Source: Streptosporangiaceae bacterium (GTDB lineage: Bacteria > Actinomycetota > Actinomycetes > Streptosporangiales > Streptosporangiaceae). From it: a stretch of 13,396 bases of DNA. The translations under genes were made by a program, and so were the position numbers. The notes beneath the pieces were generated by a model. It searched no databases, was not told the DNA's origin, and saw only the letters and a program-made list of their open reading frames with translations. Shown here piece by piece: positions 4,545 through 11,490 of this stretch. Where the stretch lies: NCBI GenBank assembly GCA_030045175.1, contig JASIBM010000423.1, positions 1 through 13,396 on the forward strand, in the 5' to 3' direction. Each line of letters begins with the position of its first letter. The stretch's first letter is position 1.

Positions 4545-7500
4545 TTGCGACATGAACCGTACCGGTTCCGTACCGCACCTGGCCGGCGATGGCGCGCATG
4601 GGCGATGGCGCTCGTGCTGGTAGCCGCCGGCATCGCCGGCGTCGGCGCGGCCGGCCCGGCGCTGGCGTCCTCGGCGGGCCTGCCCGGCGCGCCGCAGCAG
4701 GTGACGGCGGTCGCGGCCGACAGCGGAGCGGTGGTGAGCTGGCAGCCGCCCGCGTCGGACGGCGGGTCGCCGGTCACCGGGTATGTGATCACCTCGTCGC
4801 CGGGCAAGCTGGACGCCGACGTGTCCGCCGTGACCAGCTTTCAGGTGGGTGGCCTGGTCAACGGGCGCGCGTACACCTTCACGGTGGCGGCGGTCAGCAG
4901 CGCGGGCACCGGGCCGGCCAGCAAGCCGTCGGCCCCCGTCACGCCGCGTCCGCCGGCGGTACCAGGCGCGCCGCGGTCGGTGCGGGCGGTGGCCGGGTTC
5001 GAAGAGGCCGTGGTGTCCTGGTCGGCGCCGGCCGCCGGCGGAGCGCCGATCTCCGGCTACCTGGTCAGGGCCGCTCCGGGCGGGAAATCGGTCACGGTCG
5101 CCGGGGACGCTCTTTCCGCCGTGCTGCCAGGATTGCGGAACGGTACCCGTTACGTGATCTCGGTGACCGCCGCCAGCGCTGCCGGCGCGGGTAAGGCCGC
5201 GAAGGCGAAGGTGACCCCGGCGGTCACCGCTCCCGGCGCGCCGGTCGCCGTTACTGCGGCGCCGGTGAGCACCGGCGTCAGCGTCGCCTGGCAGCCGCCC
5301 GCCGCCGACGGCGGATCGCCGGTGACCGGGTACGTCGTCGCGGTCGCCGGGTCGGCGAAGAAGGTCAGTGCGGCGGCCAGCGCGCGGTCGGTGACGATCA
5401 GTGGCCTGGCCCAAGGCCACACCTACGAGTTCACCGTCGCCGCGCGCAACGCCAAGGGCACCGGCCAGGCCGCCAGTTCGGCGCCGGCCGCCGCGGGCGG
5501 GACCGTCGCCTCGGCGGCGGTCGTGCTCTCCGCGGCATCACTGTCAGCGCTCACGCAAGTGGGCACCGACGGCTCGCTCACCTTCGCCAGCCCCACGGCC
5601 CAGGTCACGAGCCTGACGGCGGGCGACATCCTGGTGGCCGGCGTCAGCGGGGCGACCCCGAACGGGCTGCTCGCGGAGGTGACGTCGGTCTCGTCGACGT
5701 CCGCGGGCACCGTCGTCGCGACCGAGCCAGCGTCGTTGAATCAGGCGCTGCAGGCCGCCGGGTTCGGCATGACATCGGCACTGTCGTCCGCGCAGGTCGC
5801 CAGCTTCGTGCCGGCCCGGGCCGGCGTGCGGCTGCTGCCCGCGGCCCGGATGCCGGCCTCCGCGCCGCTCGGCAGCATCGGGTTCAGCCTGTCCGCCACC
5901 TTGTACCAGAGTTCCAACGGCGCCACGGTCACCGCTTCGGGCAGCATCACGCTGACGCCTAAGGTGTCCTTCAGCGCGTCGATCACGAGCAGCGGGATCA
6001 CCAGCAGCTTCACCGGCACCGTGACGGCCGCCGCGTCGGTGAAGCTCTCCGCTGCGATCAGCCATGACATCTCCGGCGGTTACCCGCTCGGCACGGTCAG
6101 CTTCAACCCGATCTACTTCTCCGTGCTCGGCGTGCCGATCGTGATCACGCCCGCGCTCGCGCTGAATCTCACCAGCAAGGGCAACGTCACCGCCGGGCTG
6201 ACCACGTCGGCGAGCGACTCCTACACCGTCGGCGTCCAGGTCACCACCAAGAACACCAGCGTCTCTGCGAACCCGGTGAACAGCCACTCCACCACGTGGA
6301 CCCCGCCGGCCGTGTCGGCGAGCATGAGCGCGTCGGCCGGGGTGGAGGGCGCCCTCACCGCCACCGTGGACGGCGTGGCCGGGGTCAGCCTCACCGACAA
6401 CCTGTGGCTGGCCCAGCTAACCGTCAGCACGGCCAGCAACCCGTGGTGGACGCTCAGCGCGCAGAACATCATCGCCCTGAAGTTCAACCTCACGCTGCTC
6501 GGGAGCACGTTCACGCTCTATTCCGCGACGCTGGCCGACACGACCATTCCGCTGGCCAAGGCCTCCGGCCCGTTCCCAGGCATCACCATCGGCCCGAGCC
6601 CGGCGATGACCGCGGCCGGTGGCACGTTGCAGCTCTCCGCGTCCTCGGCAGCGCAATCCGCCAGCGCGGTCACGTGGGCGGCGCAGGCCGGCGGCGGATC
6701 GGTCAGCCCGAGCGGGCTGTACACCGCGCCCGACGAGCCGGGGGTCTACCAGGTGACCGCGGCGCTCCCGGCGGACGGCCTCCAGCCCGCCGCGAGCGGC
6801 ACCACCTCGGTCCAGGTCGGCAGTCAGCCGCCCGACCCGCCGACGGACCTGACCGCCGAGTCGACGTCGGACGGCGACGCGACGCTGAGCTGGACGCCGC
6901 CGGCCGACGACGGCGGCAGTCCCGTCACCTCGTACACGATCACGTCGCAGCCTGACGACTCGACCTACCCGGTCGACGCGACCGCGACCAGCGCCGACCT
7001 CAGCGACCTCACGCCGGGCCAGACGTACACGTTCACGATCACCGCGACCAGCGCCGGGGGAACGAGCGTCCCTTCTGCCCCCACCGACCCCCTGCAGATC
7101 GACGACGCGGTCTCCGCGGGTCAGTGGACGGCGGCGGAAGCGCCGCTGCCCGACGGCGGCTCTGACGCCTCGATTAACGACGTCACCTGTTCCTCGGCCC
7201 TGACGTGCATCGCCGTCGGCAGCTACACAGATACCAATGGCACCGAGGGGCTGCTGCTCACCGAGGCGGCAGGCACCTGGTCGGCACAGCAGGCACCGTT
7301 GCCGTCCGGTGGCGTGCCCGGTGAATCCCAGGGACTGTCGGCGGTGACCTGCCCCGACGTCGGCACGTGCGTCGCTGTCGGCATGTACTACGACTCATCG
7401 GGCGACAACCAGGGCGAGATACTCACAGACTCCGCTGGAACCTGGTCCGCCGCGCAGGCGCCGCTGCCGGGCGGAGCCACCACAGGCCTGGTCGCGATGA

Positions 7501-8417
7501 CCGCTGTCGCCTGCGGGTCGGACTCGTCGTGCGTCGTGACAGGGAGCTATGACACGTCAGACGGGTCGTCAGAGAACGGGCTGCTGCTGACCGGCTTCGG
7601 CTCGGCCTGGACGGCGACGCAGGCGCCCGTGCCCGACACTTCGGCCTCCGACCAGAACACCCAGTTCGCCTCGGCAGCGTGCCCGGCGGCCGGGACGTGC
7701 TTCGCCGTCGGCGACTACTACGACGCCGACGCCGATGGCGGCGAGGGCCTGCTGGACAGCTGGGACGGGAGCTCGTGGTCCAACACGCCTGAGCCGCTCC
7801 CGGCGGACGCTAGCTACGGCGACACGATCATCTCCATCGCCTGCGGCTCGACGTCCTCGTGCGTGGCGGTCGGCACCTACTGGTACATCAACGAGCAGGA
7901 AGACGCGCAGCTGACGCAGGGCCTGCTGCTGAGCTGGTCGACCGGCACCGGCTGGACGGCCGACTCGGCGTCGTTCCCTGGCGATGGCTCGCTATCGGCG
8001 GTGGCGTGCCCGTCGGCTGATTCCTGCACGGCCGTCGGCTACTCCGGCGACGAGGCCGCGATCGTCACCGGGGCGGCGGGCGACTGGTCGGTCACGCTTG
8101 CCCCGCTGCCTGACGACGCCGACTCTGACCCCGGAGCGTCGCTATCGGCGGTCGCATGCGGTGACGACACCGACTGCGTCGCCGCGGGCACCTACCTCAC
8201 CACGAGCAGCACGCAATCGCAGGGCATGGTGCTCGGCGAGACCGGCGGGACATGGAGCGCGCTGCAACCACCCGAGCCCGCGGACGCCGACACCGAGTTC
8301 CCCGTCCAGCTCACCGCGGCGGCGTGCACCTCAGCGACCTCCTGCCTCATCGTCGGCGCGTACAACAACGAGGACTACATCAGCTCGGCGGGATTGCTGC
8401 TCTCCTGGTCCGGCTGA
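4545..8417 (+). CDS. Secreted mosaic protein: FnIII domains, Ig-like domain and eight C-x5-C repeats
   Basis: A 1290-residue exported protein of unknown function. With TTG 4545, residues 1-41 form a signal peptide: an Arg-rich n-region, the core AMALVLVAAGIAGVG, and cleavage after ALA. Three FnIII domains follow at about 46-139, 140-226 and 228-320 (signature DGGSPVTGYV in the first and third). Residues about 323-680 are Ser/Thr/Val-rich, probably beta, and I do not recognise them. An Ig-like domain lies at about 680-757 and a fourth FnIII at about 762-853. The C-terminus (858-1290) holds eight tandem repeats. All 16 cysteines of the protein lie in them, one C-x5-C pair each, suggesting disulfides formed outside the cell. 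No sortase signal or C-terminal membrane anchor is present, so it is probably released or bound non-covalently to the envelope. It has its own candidate promoter and a terminator-like stem-loop. Adhesion or polysaccharide binding is a guess from architecture. No catalytic motif was seen. Confidence 0.9.
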   Translation: MRHEPYRFRTAPGRRWRAWAMALVLVAAGIAGVGAAGPALASSAGLPGAPQQVTAVAADSGAVVSWQPPASDGGSPVTGYVITSSPGKLDADVSAVTSFQVGGLVNGRAYTFTVAAVSSAGTGPASKPSAPVTPRPPAVPGAPRSVRAVAGFEEAVVSWSAPAAGGAPISGYLVRAAPGGKSVTVAGDALSAVLPGLRNGTRYVISVTAASAAGAGKAAKAKVTPAVTAPGAPVAVTAAPVSTGVSVAWQPPAADGGSPVTGYVVAVAGSAKKVSAAASARSVTISGLAQGHTYEFTVAARNAKGTGQAASSAPAAAGGTVASAAVVLSAASLSALTQVGTDGSLTFASPTAQVTSLTAGDILVAGVSGATPNGLLAEVTSVSSTSAGTVVATEPASLNQALQAAGFGMTSALSSAQVASFVPARAGVRLLPAARMPASAPLGSIGFSLSATLYQSSNGATVTASGSITLTPKVSFSASITSSGITSSFTGTVTAAASVKLSAAISHDISGGYPLGTVSFNPIYFSVLGVPIVITPALALNLTSKGNVTAGLTTSASDSYTVGVQVTTKNTSVSANPVNSHSTTWTPPAVSASMSASAGVEGALTATVDGVAGVSLTDNLWLAQLTVSTASNPWWTLSAQNIIALKFNLTLLGSTFTLYSATLADTTIPLAKASGPFPGITIGPSPAMTAAGGTLQLSASSAAQSASAVTWAAQAGGGSVSPSGLYTAPDEPGVYQVTAALPADGLQPAASGTTSVQVGSQPPDPPTDLTAESTSDGDATLSWTPPADDGGSPVTSYTITSQPDDSTYPVDATATSADLSDLTPGQTYTFTITATSAGGTSVPSAPTDPLQIDDAVSAGQWTAAEAPLPDGGSDASINDVTCSSALTCIAVGSYTDTNGTEGLLLTEAAGTWSAQQAPLPSGGVPGESQGLSAVTCPDVGTCVAVGMYYDSSGDNQGEILTDSAGTWSAAQAPLPGGATTGLVAMTAVACGSDSSCVVTGSYDTSDGSSENGLLLTGFGSAWTATQAPVPDTSASDQNTQFASAACPAAGTCFAVGDYYDADADGGEGLLDSWDGSSWSNTPEPLPADASYGDTIISIACGSTSSCVAVGTYWYINEQEDAQLTQGLLLSWSTGTGWTADSASFPGDGSLSAVACPSADSCTAVGYSGDEAAIVTGAAGDWSVTLAPLPDDADSDPGASLSAVACGDDTDCVAAGTYLTTSSTQSQGMVLGETGGTWSALQPPEPADADTEFPVQLTAAACTSATSCLIVGAYNNEDYISSAGLLLSWSG
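4680..5510 (+). other. Three tandem fibronectin type III domains within the secreted protein
   Basis: Each module begins with PGAP and has the core Trp or Val-Ser-Trp of strand B and a late Tyr-x-(F/I)-x-V segment (YTFTVAAV, YVISVTAA, YEFTVAAR). Domains 1 and 3 are the most alike: both contain WQPPA-x-DGGSPVTGYV and share long stretches of near-identical DNA around 4741 and 5287, indicating duplication. FnIII modules in bacterial secreted proteins usually act as spacers or binding modules. Confidence 0.85.
6830..7105 (+). other. Fourth, acidic fibronectin type III domain
   Basis: Starts with PPDPPTDL and keeps the DGGSPVTSY and YTFTITATSAGG signatures. It holds about 12 Asp residues, whereas the three N-terminal FnIII domains hold about 4, 1 and 1. 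It joins directly to the Asp-rich repeat array, so the C-terminal half may have a separate origin from the N-terminal half. Confidence 0.8.
7116..8414 (+). repeat. Eight tandem protein repeats with one C-x5-C each (putative beta-propeller)
   Basis: The repeats begin at Trp861, 912, 967, 1022, 1078, 1137, 1181 and 1237, giving periods of 51, 55, 55, 56, 59, 44 and 56 residues and a last unit of 54. Consensus order: W-(S/T)-A...APLP, variable linker, L-(S/T)-A-V-(T/A)-C-x5-C-x-AVG-x-Y, polar linker, GLLL, then G-(T/S). The six residues after the first Cys differ among copies but the Cys spacing never does. Similar C-x5-C / AVG / W repeats occur in other actinobacterial secreted proteins (my recollection, not searched). 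Length, aromatic placement and eight copies suggest beta-propeller blades; repeat 6, at 44 residues, is the shortest. Confidence 0.8.
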
Positions 8418-8425
8418 GGCCGCAG

Positions 8426-8448
8426 CCGGCACGCCTTCAGCGTGCCGG
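8426..8448. terminator. Stem-loop between convergent genes, probable bidirectional terminator
   Basis: CCGGCACGC (8426-8434) and GCGTGCCGG (8440-8448) form a perfect 9-bp stem around a CTTCA loop. It lies 8 bases after the stop of the secreted protein and 4 bases beyond the stop of the response regulator on the other strand. It lacks a T-tract, as is common in high-GC actinobacteria. Position and symmetry support termination for both genes. Confidence 0.7.
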
Positions 8449-8452
8449 TGAA

Positions 8453-9139
8453 CTAACGCGGGCCGACGAGGCCGGTCTCGTAGGCGAGGACCACTGCTTG
8501 TACGCGGTCGCGCAGCCCGAGCTTGGCCAGGATCCTGGCGACGTGCGTCTTGACGGTCGCCTCGCTGAGCACCAGACGGCCTGCGAGCTCCGCGTTGTTC
8601 ATGCCGGTGGCCAGTAGCCGTAGCACCTCAAGCTCCCTCGGCGTCAGCTCGGACAGGTCCGCGTGCACGGCCGGGCGGCCGTCGGCGGGCGGCGCGAACC
8701 GCTCGATCAGCCGACGCGTGATCGACGGGGCGAGCAGCGCGTCCCCGGCCCTGACCATCCGCACGGCGGCGACCAGCTGCTCAGGAGACACATCCTTGAG
8801 CAGGAAGCCGCTGGCGCCGGCGGTGAGCGCGGCGTAGACATACTGGTCGAGGTCGAACGTGGTCAAGATGATGACCCGGCAGCTGCCGGCGCCGGGCGCG
8901 CGGAGGATGCGGCGGGTGGCCTCCAGACCGTCCATCTCCGGCATCCGTATGTCCATGAGCGCCACGTCGGGCTGGTGCCTCAGCACCGCCTCGACGGCCT
9001 GCGCTCCGTCCGCGGCCTCGGCCACGACCGGGATGCCGGCCGCCTCGAGGATCATGCTGAACCCGCTGCGGACCAGCGCCTGGTCGTCCGCGATGACCAC
9101 GCGCGGCGCGGCTTCGTCACGCGGGACGTCCCCGCTCAT
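8453..9139 (-). CDS. NarL/LuxR-family response regulator
   Basis: A 228-residue two-domain regulator. The receiver domain (about 13-130) has the acidic pair Asp18-Asp19, the phospho-acceptor Asp63 in LMDIRMPEMDG, Thr93-Thr94 in ILTTFD and Lys115 in FLLKD, so phosphorylation chemistry is intact. The C-terminal LuxR-type helix-turn-helix (about 160-225) carries LTPRELEVLRLLATG and the recognition helix region SEATVKTHVARIL. ATG 9139 overlaps the kinase stop as ATGA (9136-9139), indicating translational coupling with the kinase. A likely target is the divergent ABC transporter at 10696, but no binding site could be recognised. Confidence 0.95.
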   Translation of the reverse strand: MSGDVPRDEAAPRVVIADDQALVRSGFSMILEAAGIPVVAEAADGAQAVEAVLRHQPDVALMDIRMPEMDGLEATRRILRAPGAGSCRVIILTTFDLDQYVYAALTAGASGFLLKDVSPEQLVAAVRMVRAGDALLAPSITRRLIERFAPPADGRPAVHADLSELTPRELEVLRLLATGMNNAELAGRLVLSEATVKTHVARILAKLGLRDRVQAVVLAYETGLVGPR

Positions 9140-10536
9140 CGGAGCTGCGCTGCCACCGGCGCCAGGCTGCCGGCGATCCGCTCAGGCTGGCCGGCCAGCT
9201 CTGCGGCTGCCGTCTCCGAGACCACCGTCATCGGGTCGACCGGGAAGCGGGCCCTGACCCGCCACCCGCCGCCGGGCCGCGGACCGGCGTCAAGCTCCCC
9301 GCCGTAGAGGGTAATGCGCTCGCGCAGGCCGATCAGCCCGCGGCCGGCGCCCGCGGGGATCCTCAACGCAGGGGCTGGGCTCACCCGCCCGTCGTTGGCG
9401 ATGTCCACGACAAGCGCGGACTCGCCGTAGTCGAGCCGGACGCTGGTCGGCGTTTCGCCCGCGTGCTTGAGCACGTTGGTGAGCGCCTCCTGCACCACCC
9501 GGAACGCGGCCAGGTCCAGGCCGGGTGGCAGGTCGTACCGGCACTCACTGACCTGCAGCTCGACCGGCAGGCCGGCCGCCGCAACCCGGCTGATGAGCGG
9601 CTGAAGCTGTTGCAGCCCGGGCTGGGGTCGCAGGTCCCGCTCGGCAAGAGAGCCGCTTGTGGTCGGCCCGGCTGCCGCGACCAACCCGGCGGAGCTGAGC
9701 AAGCCGAGCAGGTGGCGCAGCTCCGCCATGGCGGCCCGGCCGCTCGCCTCCACCGCGAGCAGCGCGTTCCTGGCCCGGACCGGAGAGTCGGTCAGCACCT
9801 GCCGCGCGGCACCCGCCTGCACGAGCATCACGCTGACGTTGTGCGTGACGACGTCGTGCAGTTCGCCAGCGATGCGCGCCCGCTCCGCCTCGATGGCATG
9901 CCTCGTGGCGGCCTCGTGCTCGGCCTGCATCCGCCGGATCCGGTCGCTTGCATCCATCACCGCGCCGACGATCGCGATCGACACCAGCGACACCAGAACG
10001 AGTAGCCCGCCGACCCGGGCTGCGCCATTGCCTGCCACGGTCTGCAGGCCCTGAAACGTGGGTACCGGCTTCACGGCATGACCAGGGGCCGGCGCCTCGA
10101 GGGTGACCGCCACGGGGCCAGCTACCTTCCAGTACGTGGCCGTCACGAGCACGCCCGCCGGAGCCAGCGCGAGCAGTGCCGCACCGCGGAACCGGCTGTG
10201 CATGGCGGCCGAGTACCCGGCGAAGATCACGGCAAGGAACGTCACGTCGACCGCGCCGGCCTTCCCGAAGACCGCGACGAGCAGCACGACAAGGAACACC
10301 GTCAGTGGGTAGCGCCGGCGCGCGGCGAGCGGCACCGAGGTCAGGACGGCGGCCGGCAGCCCGAGGCGTATGCTGACCGCTCCGTTGAACAGCGATGCCA
10401 CCAGGAACGCGGTCGCGATCAGGACGTCAGCGACGACTGCGCGCGCGGACAGCCTGGCCCGCGGCTCGGACGAGCGAGCGAACGCCACGAGTTGCCGCAG
10501 CCAGCCAAGAGTATTCGCGGCCTGGTCGTCACTCAT
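9136..10536 (-). CDS. Membrane sensor histidine kinase, HisKA_3 / DesK-NarX type
   Basis: A 466-residue kinase. The N-terminal half has several hydrophobic segments (about 33-52, 60-70, 77-92, 97-112, 117-135 and 175-195), with a likely external loop at about 138-172. The dimerisation/phosphotransfer helix carries RIAGELHDVVTHN, with His227 as the phosphorylated residue. The HATPase_c domain shows the N box QEALTNVLKHA (Asn354), the G1 motif DIANDG (378-383) and GRGLIGLRERI (398-408). About 33 residues extend past the usual end of the ATPase domain. It is the first gene of an operon with the response regulator. The ligand is unknown; this class often senses envelope damage or antimicrobial compounds when beside an ABC exporter. 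No strong ribosome-binding site precedes ATG 10536. Confidence 0.93.
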   Translation of the reverse strand: MSDDQAANTLGWLRQLVAFARSSEPRARLSARAVVADVLIATAFLVASLFNGAVSIRLGLPAAVLTSVPLAARRRYPLTVFLVVLLVAVFGKAGAVDVTFLAVIFAGYSAAMHSRFRGAALLALAPAGVLVTATYWKVAGPVAVTLEAPAPGHAVKPVPTFQGLQTVAGNGAARVGGLLVLVSLVSIAIVGAVMDASDRIRRMQAEHEAATRHAIEAERARIAGELHDVVTHNVSVMLVQAGAARQVLTDSPVRARNALLAVEASGRAAMAELRHLLGLLSSAGLVAAAGPTTSGSLAERDLRPQPGLQQLQPLISRVAAAGLPVELQVSECRYDLPPGLDLAAFRVVQEALTNVLKHAGETPTSVRLDYGESALVVDIANDGRVSPAPALRIPAGAGRGLIGLRERITLYGGELDAGPRPGGGWRVRARFPVDPMTVVSETAAAELAGQPERIAGSLAPVAAQLR

Positions 10537-10695
10537 GACTTCATTGTCGTCCCGTCCCGCACGCCTGCCGTCCGCTGGTTAGCGTAGCTGCGTACATCGA
10601 AAGGATGACCCGTCGCTTCGCCTGCACCCGGTGCGCGGCCGAGTTGCATCCCGCGGCTGACGCCGACGGCTGGCCGTTCCCCTACGTTGCCGCAC
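10537..10695. promoter_or_regulatory. Divergent control region between the kinase operon and the ABC transporter operon
   Basis: For the minus strand, TACGCT at 10581-10586 is a possible -10 for the kinase, giving a leader of about 38 bases; its -35 is weak. For the plus strand, TACGTT at 10683-10688 is a TANNNT hexamer ending 7 bases before ATG 10696, and no Shine-Dalgarno precedes that ATG, so the transporter message may be leaderless. GCGTA occurs twice with an 8-base period (10582-10586 and 10590-10594), which could be part of a regulator site. All of this is weak evidence. Confidence 0.35.
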
Positions 10696-11490
10696 ATGGA
10701 CTCTCTCATCCAGCTCAGCGAGCTCACGAAACGCTATGGCCACGGCGGAAGTGCCGCCATCGAGAATGTCAGCCTGACCGTCGCGGCGGGCGAAGCGGTG
10801 GCGGTGATGGGGCCTTCAGGTAGCGGAAAGTCGACCCTGCTCAACCTGGTCGCCGGCCTGGACCGGCCGAGCTCAGGCACGGTTACCGTCGCGGGTCAGC
10901 GGATCGACTCGCTCGGCGAGACCGGCGTGGCCAGGTTCCGGCGGCGCGAGATCGGCATGATCTTCCAGTTCTTCAACCTGCTCGACGACCTGACGGTCGC
11001 TGACAACGTGCTGCTGCCCGCGCAGCTGGCCGGCGTTCGGACCGCCGCGGCCAGGACCAGGACCGCAGAGCTGCTGGCGGCACTGCGGATCGAACAGCAC
11101 CGCGATTCCTACCCCGCCAGGCTGTCAGGCGGTGAGCGGCAGCGGGTGGCGATCGCGCGGGCGCTGGTGAACCGTCCGGCCCTGCTGCTGGCCGACGAGC
11201 CAACCGGGGCGCTTGACACCGCGACCGGCGAGGAGATCGGCGAGCTGCTCCTCGACCTGAACTCCTCAGGCCAGACGATGGTGCTGGTCACCCACAACCC
11301 GGACCTGGCGGCCCGGTACGCGGGCCGTACCGTTCAGCTACTGGACGGCCGCGTGGCGAGCGACGGGCCGAGCCGCTCAGGCGACGCCCGCGTCGCCAGC
11401 ACCGCGCACCGGGGGGTCGGAGGGTCGCCGCCCAGGCCAGCACCGTCACCCGGCCGGTACGCCGAAGGCCCCGCGCAGGCGTGGTCATGA
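10696..11490 (+). CDS. ABC transporter ATP-binding protein, MacB/LolD family
   Basis: A 264-residue ATPase. The Walker A motif is GPSGSGKST (39-47), the Q-loop Gln is 91, the signature LSGGERQR spans 143-150, Walker B is ALLLADE (162-168, with catalytic Glu168), the D-loop is GALD, and the switch His is 200. The extra EIGMIFQFFNLLDDLT stretch and the ADEPTGALD wording are typical of the MacB/LolD/FtsE branch, which pairs with FtsX-like permeases and drives mechanical export or extraction rather than import. A tail of about 45 Pro/Ser/Arg-rich residues after the core (220-264) is longer than usual and probably flexible. ATG 10696 is preferred over TTG 10687 because the protein then starts as family members do. 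Its TGA overlaps the permease ATG as ATGA (11487-11490), implying coupling. Confidence 0.94.
   Translation: MDSLIQLSELTKRYGHGGSAAIENVSLTVAAGEAVAVMGPSGSGKSTLLNLVAGLDRPSSGTVTVAGQRIDSLGETGVARFRRREIGMIFQFFNLLDDLTVADNVLLPAQLAGVRTAAARTRTAELLAALRIEQHRDSYPARLSGGERQRVAIARALVNRPALLLADEPTGALDTATGEEIGELLLDLNSSGQTMVLVTHNPDLAARYAGRTVQLLDGRVASDGPSRSGDARVASTAHRGVGGSPPRPAPSPGRYAEGPAQAWS

Noticed and set aside
4311..5420. A 369-residue open frame on the minus strand across the FnIII region
   Set aside because: It is antisense to a clearly coding gene, is low-complexity Arg/Gly-rich, has no recognisable motif, and its length is explained by the high GC content.
7116..8414. Catalytic sialidase or glycosidase propeller
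   Set aside because: The repeats lack the Asp-box pattern (S-x-D-x-G-x-T-W) and no arginine triad or nucleophile arrangement is visible.
10605..10823. A 72-residue frame beginning with a CxxC-like motif upstream of the ABC ATPase
   Set aside because: Its purine stretch abuts the ATG with no spacing, it runs out of frame into the ATPase gene, and the rest is Arg/Gly-rich without a partner zinc-binding pair. A short leader peptide cannot be wholly excluded.
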